64,000 bases of DNA, taken from JBNRMR01 sp050942895. GTDB taxonomy: Bacteria > Bacillota > Clostridia > Christensenellales > UBA1750. The stretch's first letter is position 1. Each line of letters starts with the position of its first letter. The notes under the pieces were generated by a model. That model was not told where the DNA came from. It saw nothing but the letters and a program-made list of their open reading frames with translations, and searched no databases. Positions 61,375 through 64,000 of the stretch are shown piece after piece. Location: the NCBI GenBank assembly GCA_050942895.1, contig JBMNOE010000003.1, positions 62,001-126,000 on the forward strand, read 5' to 3'. The position numbers and the translations under genes are program-made.

Positions 61375-61872
61375 ATGAGCATGAGAAATAGCATTAATAG
61401 CATAAAAAATAGCATGGACATAACATTTTCCAGCATTGCCCAGAACGAGCGCTTTGCCAGAGTGGTTATAAGCGCCTTTGCAGCCCAGCTTGACCCAACG
61501 ATGGAGGAAATTCAGGATATCAAAACGGCCGTTTCCGAGGCAGTGACCAACTCGATAGTCCACGGATATGAAAGCGACCCTTCAAGGCTGGTTAAAATGT
61601 CGGCGGTTCTCACGTCATTGGGCGATATCGAGATAACGATAAGTGATGACGGCATCGGCATTGATGACCTTGAGCAGGCCCGCGAGCCTTTCTTTACCAC
61701 CAAGCCTGAGATGGACCGCAGCGGTATGGGTTTTACCGTTATGGAAAGCTTCATGGATGAACTGAAGGTGGAATCACAGCCGGGAAAAGGCACCCGGGTT
61801 ATTATGAGCAAGCGCATTGCGGCGGGAGCGGCGGCGCTCAAGCCTGCGGTGACGCTGGACAAAGTCACCTGA
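61375..61872 (+). CDS. spoIIAB: anti-sigma F factor / serine kinase SpoIIAB
   Basis: SpoIIAB binds and inactivates sigma F and phosphorylates SpoIIAA. The 165-residue GHKL ATPase shows FARVVISAFAAQLDPTMEEI, the N-box EAVTNSIVHGY, DDGIGID, and TTKPEMDRSGMGFTVMESFMD, all close to SpoIIAB rather than RsbW. The C terminus extends about 20 residues past the usual end. In sporulating Firmicutes sigF is normally the next gene; here a terminator and an unrelated gene follow. Confidence 0.9.
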   Translation: MSMRNSINSIKNSMDITFSSIAQNERFARVVISAFAAQLDPTMEEIQDIKTAVSEAVTNSIVHGYESDPSRLVKMSAVLTSLGDIEITISDDGIGIDDLEQAREPFFTTKPEMDRSGMGFTVMESFMDELKVESQPGKGTRVIMSKRIAAGAAALKPAVTLDKVT

Positions 61873-61939
61873 TTTTCACCCGGTTTGACAATGAAATTTA
61901 AAGCATGAAAATGCTAATGAGAGGACTAAAACGCTTTAC

Positions 61940-61994
61940 AAAAAGCCCGGCATCGCTTATAATCTTTATTGCAAGCATGTGCACGGGTTTTTTG
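61940..61994 (+). terminator. terminator after spoIIAB
   Basis: CCCG (61946-61949 region) pairs with CGGG (61984-61987), with inner GCTT/AAGC pairing, followed by a run of six T and further T-rich sequence. It closes the operon without sigF. I see no sigma-factor-like frame in 61873-62101. Confidence 0.55.
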
Positions 61995-62101
61995 TTTTTT
62001 GCTTTTTATTTATTTTTATTTTTTAATTTTGCTTTCGTTTGCGCTTTATGGTGCTGGTATACTGAAAAATCTTTATTAATTAAAGTTTGGGAGGATTTGG
62101 A

Positions 62102-62740
62102 ATGGCAGATTTCAGGCTTATCGCGGATACGCTCAAATCAGGGCGCGCGCCAAAGGTTAAGGAACTGGTTCAGGCGGCCATCGACGAAGGTGTGCAGCCC
62201 GAGGATATACTCAATCAGGCTCTTGTCGTGGGAATGGGCGAGATCGGCGAAAAGTTTAAAAACAATGAAGTGTATGTACCGGAGGTTTTGATTGCCGCCA
62301 GGGCAATGAATGCCGGTCTTTCAATATTGGAGCCATTGCTCGCCCAGAAGGATGTCAAGCCTGCGGGAACGGTTGCTCTGGGGACTGTCAAGGGCGATCT
62401 GCACGATATCGGCAAGAATCTTGTGGGAATGATGCTAAAGGGCGCCGGCTTTAAGGTGATTGATCTGGGCGTTGACGTGCCGCCCGAGGCTTTTGTGGAA
62501 GCGGCCAGGCAAGATGACGTGCAAATAATCGGAATGAGCGCGCTTTTGACGACCACCATGCCCGCCATGAAGGAGACTATTGATGCGCTCAAGGCTGCCG
62601 GGCTTAATGACAAGGTAAAGGTGATGATCGGCGGTGCGCCGGTGACTCAGAACTTCGCAGATGAGATAGGCGCCGACGCTTACACATCGGACGCCGCCTC
62701 CGCCGCGCAGAAGGCGCTGGAACTGGTGCGGGCTTCATAA
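62102..62740 (+). CDS. corrinoid (cobalamin-binding) methyltransferase-associated protein
   Basis: The 212-residue protein has a helical cap domain (about 1-85) and a Rossmann-like cobalamin domain with the DxHxxG motif at Asp99-Leu-His101-Asp-Ile-Gly104, followed by GMSALLTTTMPAMKETI and IGGAPVTQNFADEIGADAY. These proteins shuttle methyl groups from methylamines, methanol or methoxy compounds between MttB/MtaB-like and second methyltransferases. No such methyltransferase or activating gene is adjacent. GGGAGG precedes the ATG. It may be an orphan whose partners lie elsewhere, or the neighbouring genes were lost when the insertion sequence arrived. Confidence 0.9.
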   Translation: MADFRLIADTLKSGRAPKVKELVQAAIDEGVQPEDILNQALVVGMGEIGEKFKNNEVYVPEVLIAARAMNAGLSILEPLLAQKDVKPAGTVALGTVKGDLHDIGKNLVGMMLKGAGFKVIDLGVDVPPEAFVEAARQDDVQIIGMSALLTTTMPAMKETIDALKAAGLNDKVKVMIGGAPVTQNFADEIGADAYTSDAASAAQKALELVRAS

Positions 62741-62770
62741 GCAAGAGTTAAGCAAGAATAAGACTTTATC

Positions 62771-62801
62771 AAAAGAGGGCTTTTCATAGGCTCTCTTTTT
62801 C
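62771..62801 (+). terminator. terminator after the corrinoid protein gene
   Basis: AAAGAG pairs with CTCTTT around a loop of about 13 bases, with a T-run following. Confidence 0.6.
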
Positions 62802-62802
62802 T

Positions 62803-63812
62803 GGCTCAATGTCAATAGTTGGGGTAAGAGAAAACAGACTAAGATGCGAGTTGATTGTGAGAGAGCGATCAGCTCGCATTGTCGTTGACGTTGGTAAAGA
62901 TTCGGGCACGGAAATTGCGGAAGTTACGGTAGCCGTAACCGATGCGTTTATAACCCTGATTGTGTTGTTCACCCCCTCGGTGGAGCCGTTTGAATAGGGG
63001 CAGTCAAAGGCGTTGAGAATGTATCTTACCCGGAGCCGTTTTTTCGCCTGGGAGGAAGTCCCTCTCTGCATGAATTTAGAACACTTCCTTGGGCAGGTAA
63101 GCCTACCTCAAGTCGCGCGAAACGAGCAGCATGCGTTCTAGCGCCGCCTTTCTTCCATTTGAACGCTTGGCCATATGGGATAGAAGAAGCCGCTTGCTGT
63201 GTTTGAAATAAATACGTTCCTCTTTGGGTAGAGCTTTTTGCACGCTCTTTCTCACGTTTTCCAGCGCCAGGTACAATAATGCAGATACTCCTTGTTCATA
63301 TCAACGATGACATACCGTACCTATTTTCTGTTTGAAAAGCCGCTCAGATACTCGTAAATCTGCTCCGAATAGCGTGTGGGCACTATGTCGACGACGTTCT
63401 TTTCCGTCAAGGCGGTCAGGATGCATTGAAACTTTCCGTATTATCCCCTTTAAATTCATCGCTGGACAGAACCTTCGGCAAAGTCACGGGCCTTGAGTAA
63501 TCCCTAAAGAAAACCATCGGCCACGGTGGATTCGGATACGCCAAGCTGCATTGCGATCTCCCTTTGTGATTGCTTCATCTCCAGAATCCCGACACACTGT
63601 GCCGCCAGCCGGTCCGTGATCCTGCGCCTTTTGGATATGAGACAGTTGCTTTCGAAAAATCTCTTGCCGCAGCATCGGGACAGCGATACCGCCTCTTGCT
63701 GTATATCCAAACATATTCGTCTCTTTTGTCTTATAGGGTTTGTGTGTGGTAACATTATTCTACAAGATTTTGAAGCGATATGCTTCTTCTTTTTCTCCCA
63801 TTGACCCAATGG
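62803..63812 (-). mobile_element. degenerate ISL3-family insertion sequence
   Basis: The right end starts GGCTCAATGTCAATAGTTGG, which resembles ISL3 inverted repeats, immediately after the corrinoid gene's terminator. A partial match in the opposite orientation (ATTGACCCAATGG) lies near 63800-63812, so the left end is approximate. Between them lies only the broken transposase gene. I did not find convincing target-site duplications. Confidence 0.55.
62869..63755 (-). pseudogene. ISL3-family transposase, fragmented
   Basis: Pieces of one transposase occur in order in shifting frames. They are CGKRFFESN and KQSQREIAMQLGVSESTV (N-terminal zinc/helix region), LSSDEFKGD (first catalytic Asp region), ALENVRKSVQKALPKEERIY and HSKRLLLSHMAKRSNGRKAA, then CPYSNGSTEGVNNTIRV (final DDE Glu region) and KRIGYGYRNFRNFRARIF before a TGA at 62869. 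At least three frameshifts are needed and the segment before ALENVRK is missing part of the DDE core. The remaining 887 bases are shorter than a usual ISL3 transposase gene, so it cannot encode an active enzyme. Confidence 0.85.
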
Positions 63813-64000
63813 TTTGACGAAATACAGGGGAAAGCCACATCCATACTGCTTTTTGCACAAGGAAAAGGGCGGGCGGATTGCCGGTTTCATAGGCTTGCTC
63901 AGAAGCCTTGCTTATGAGCTTGAGGGCGAATATCTTCGCATCATTGCCCTGGCGTGGCAGGGCAGGGAATCGGCCACTGCATTGCTGAACTGCACGAAGG
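63801..64000 (+). other. possible coding fragment at the window end, frameshifted
   Basis: Beyond the insertion sequence, the plus strand reads TQWFDEIQGKATSILLFAQG in one frame until a stop near 63890. An adjacent frame reads GGRIAGFIGLLRSLAYELE and EYLRIIALAWQGRESATALL openly to the window end. The two could join at the G-rich run near 63868 if one base is missing or extra. Composition is protein-like, but I recognise no family and see no start site. It may be the remains of a gene cut by the insertion sequence. Confidence 0.25.

Noticed and set aside
61905..62291. A 128-residue hydrophobic protein or sigF remnant after spoIIAB
   Set aside because: It spans a terminator and then overlaps the corrinoid gene out of frame; the first part is T-rich low complexity with no sigma-factor motif.

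Overview
The window looks like a chromosomal segment of an anaerobic, gut-type Firmicute of class Clostridia. The evidence is an rnfCDGEAB operon in clostridial order, a spoIIAA-spoIIAB pair, YqeG, MutS2, short EF-Ts, a free-standing S1 gene behind ispH, and strong AGGAGG-type ribosome binding sites. GTG and TTG starts are common. TGA is used as a normal stop in many intact genes, so the code is standard. I cannot name the species. No tRNA, rRNA, CRISPR array or prophage is visible.

Layout. 1-450: end of an exonuclease III gene and a 10-cysteine miniprotein. 841-5926: the Rnf ferredoxin:NAD+ oxidoreductase operon. 6040-12909: rpsT, an orphan six-hairpin glycosidase, a reverse ABC exporter/P-loop kinase cluster, then deoC-cdd for nucleoside salvage. 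13423-25658: aldo/keto reductase, dusB, a Cys-type sulfatase, two HAD genes (one broken), a sialidase-fold protein coupled to pyrimidine-nucleoside phosphorylase, a GNAT, bioY and galT. 25887-34131: galK, tsaE-tsaB-rimI, an alpha/beta hydrolase, an unusual membrane-tethered MurF, Ddl and an NlpC/P60 hydrolase.

34438-41627 is a housekeeping block: rpsB-tsf, pyrH, frr, uppS-cdsA, ispH, rpsA. 41968-45509 is a two-component system translationally coupled to an HtrA protease. 45651-55647 holds zapA, mutS2, a dead GNAT, yqeG, comEC, holA, a GT2-GtrA glycosyltransferase and a glycerol-1-phosphate dehydrogenase. 55808-62740 holds a GH43-like protein, a class A PBP divergent from an FtsH-like protease, spoIIAA-spoIIAB and a corrinoid protein. 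62803-about 63812 is a decayed ISL3-family insertion sequence.

Most of the window is ordinary core genome. Points deserving a second look: spoIIAA-spoIIAB behind a sigma-H-like promoter but closed by a terminator with no sigF; a MurF whose UDP-substrate domain appears replaced by membrane helices; several short tandem repeats in translation-initiation regions (one contains the tsaE start codon); a 155-bp tandem duplication; a Cys-rich miniprotein; and four glycan-active enzymes without signal peptides or partner transporters. I found no convincing new multi-gene defence or biosynthetic system.
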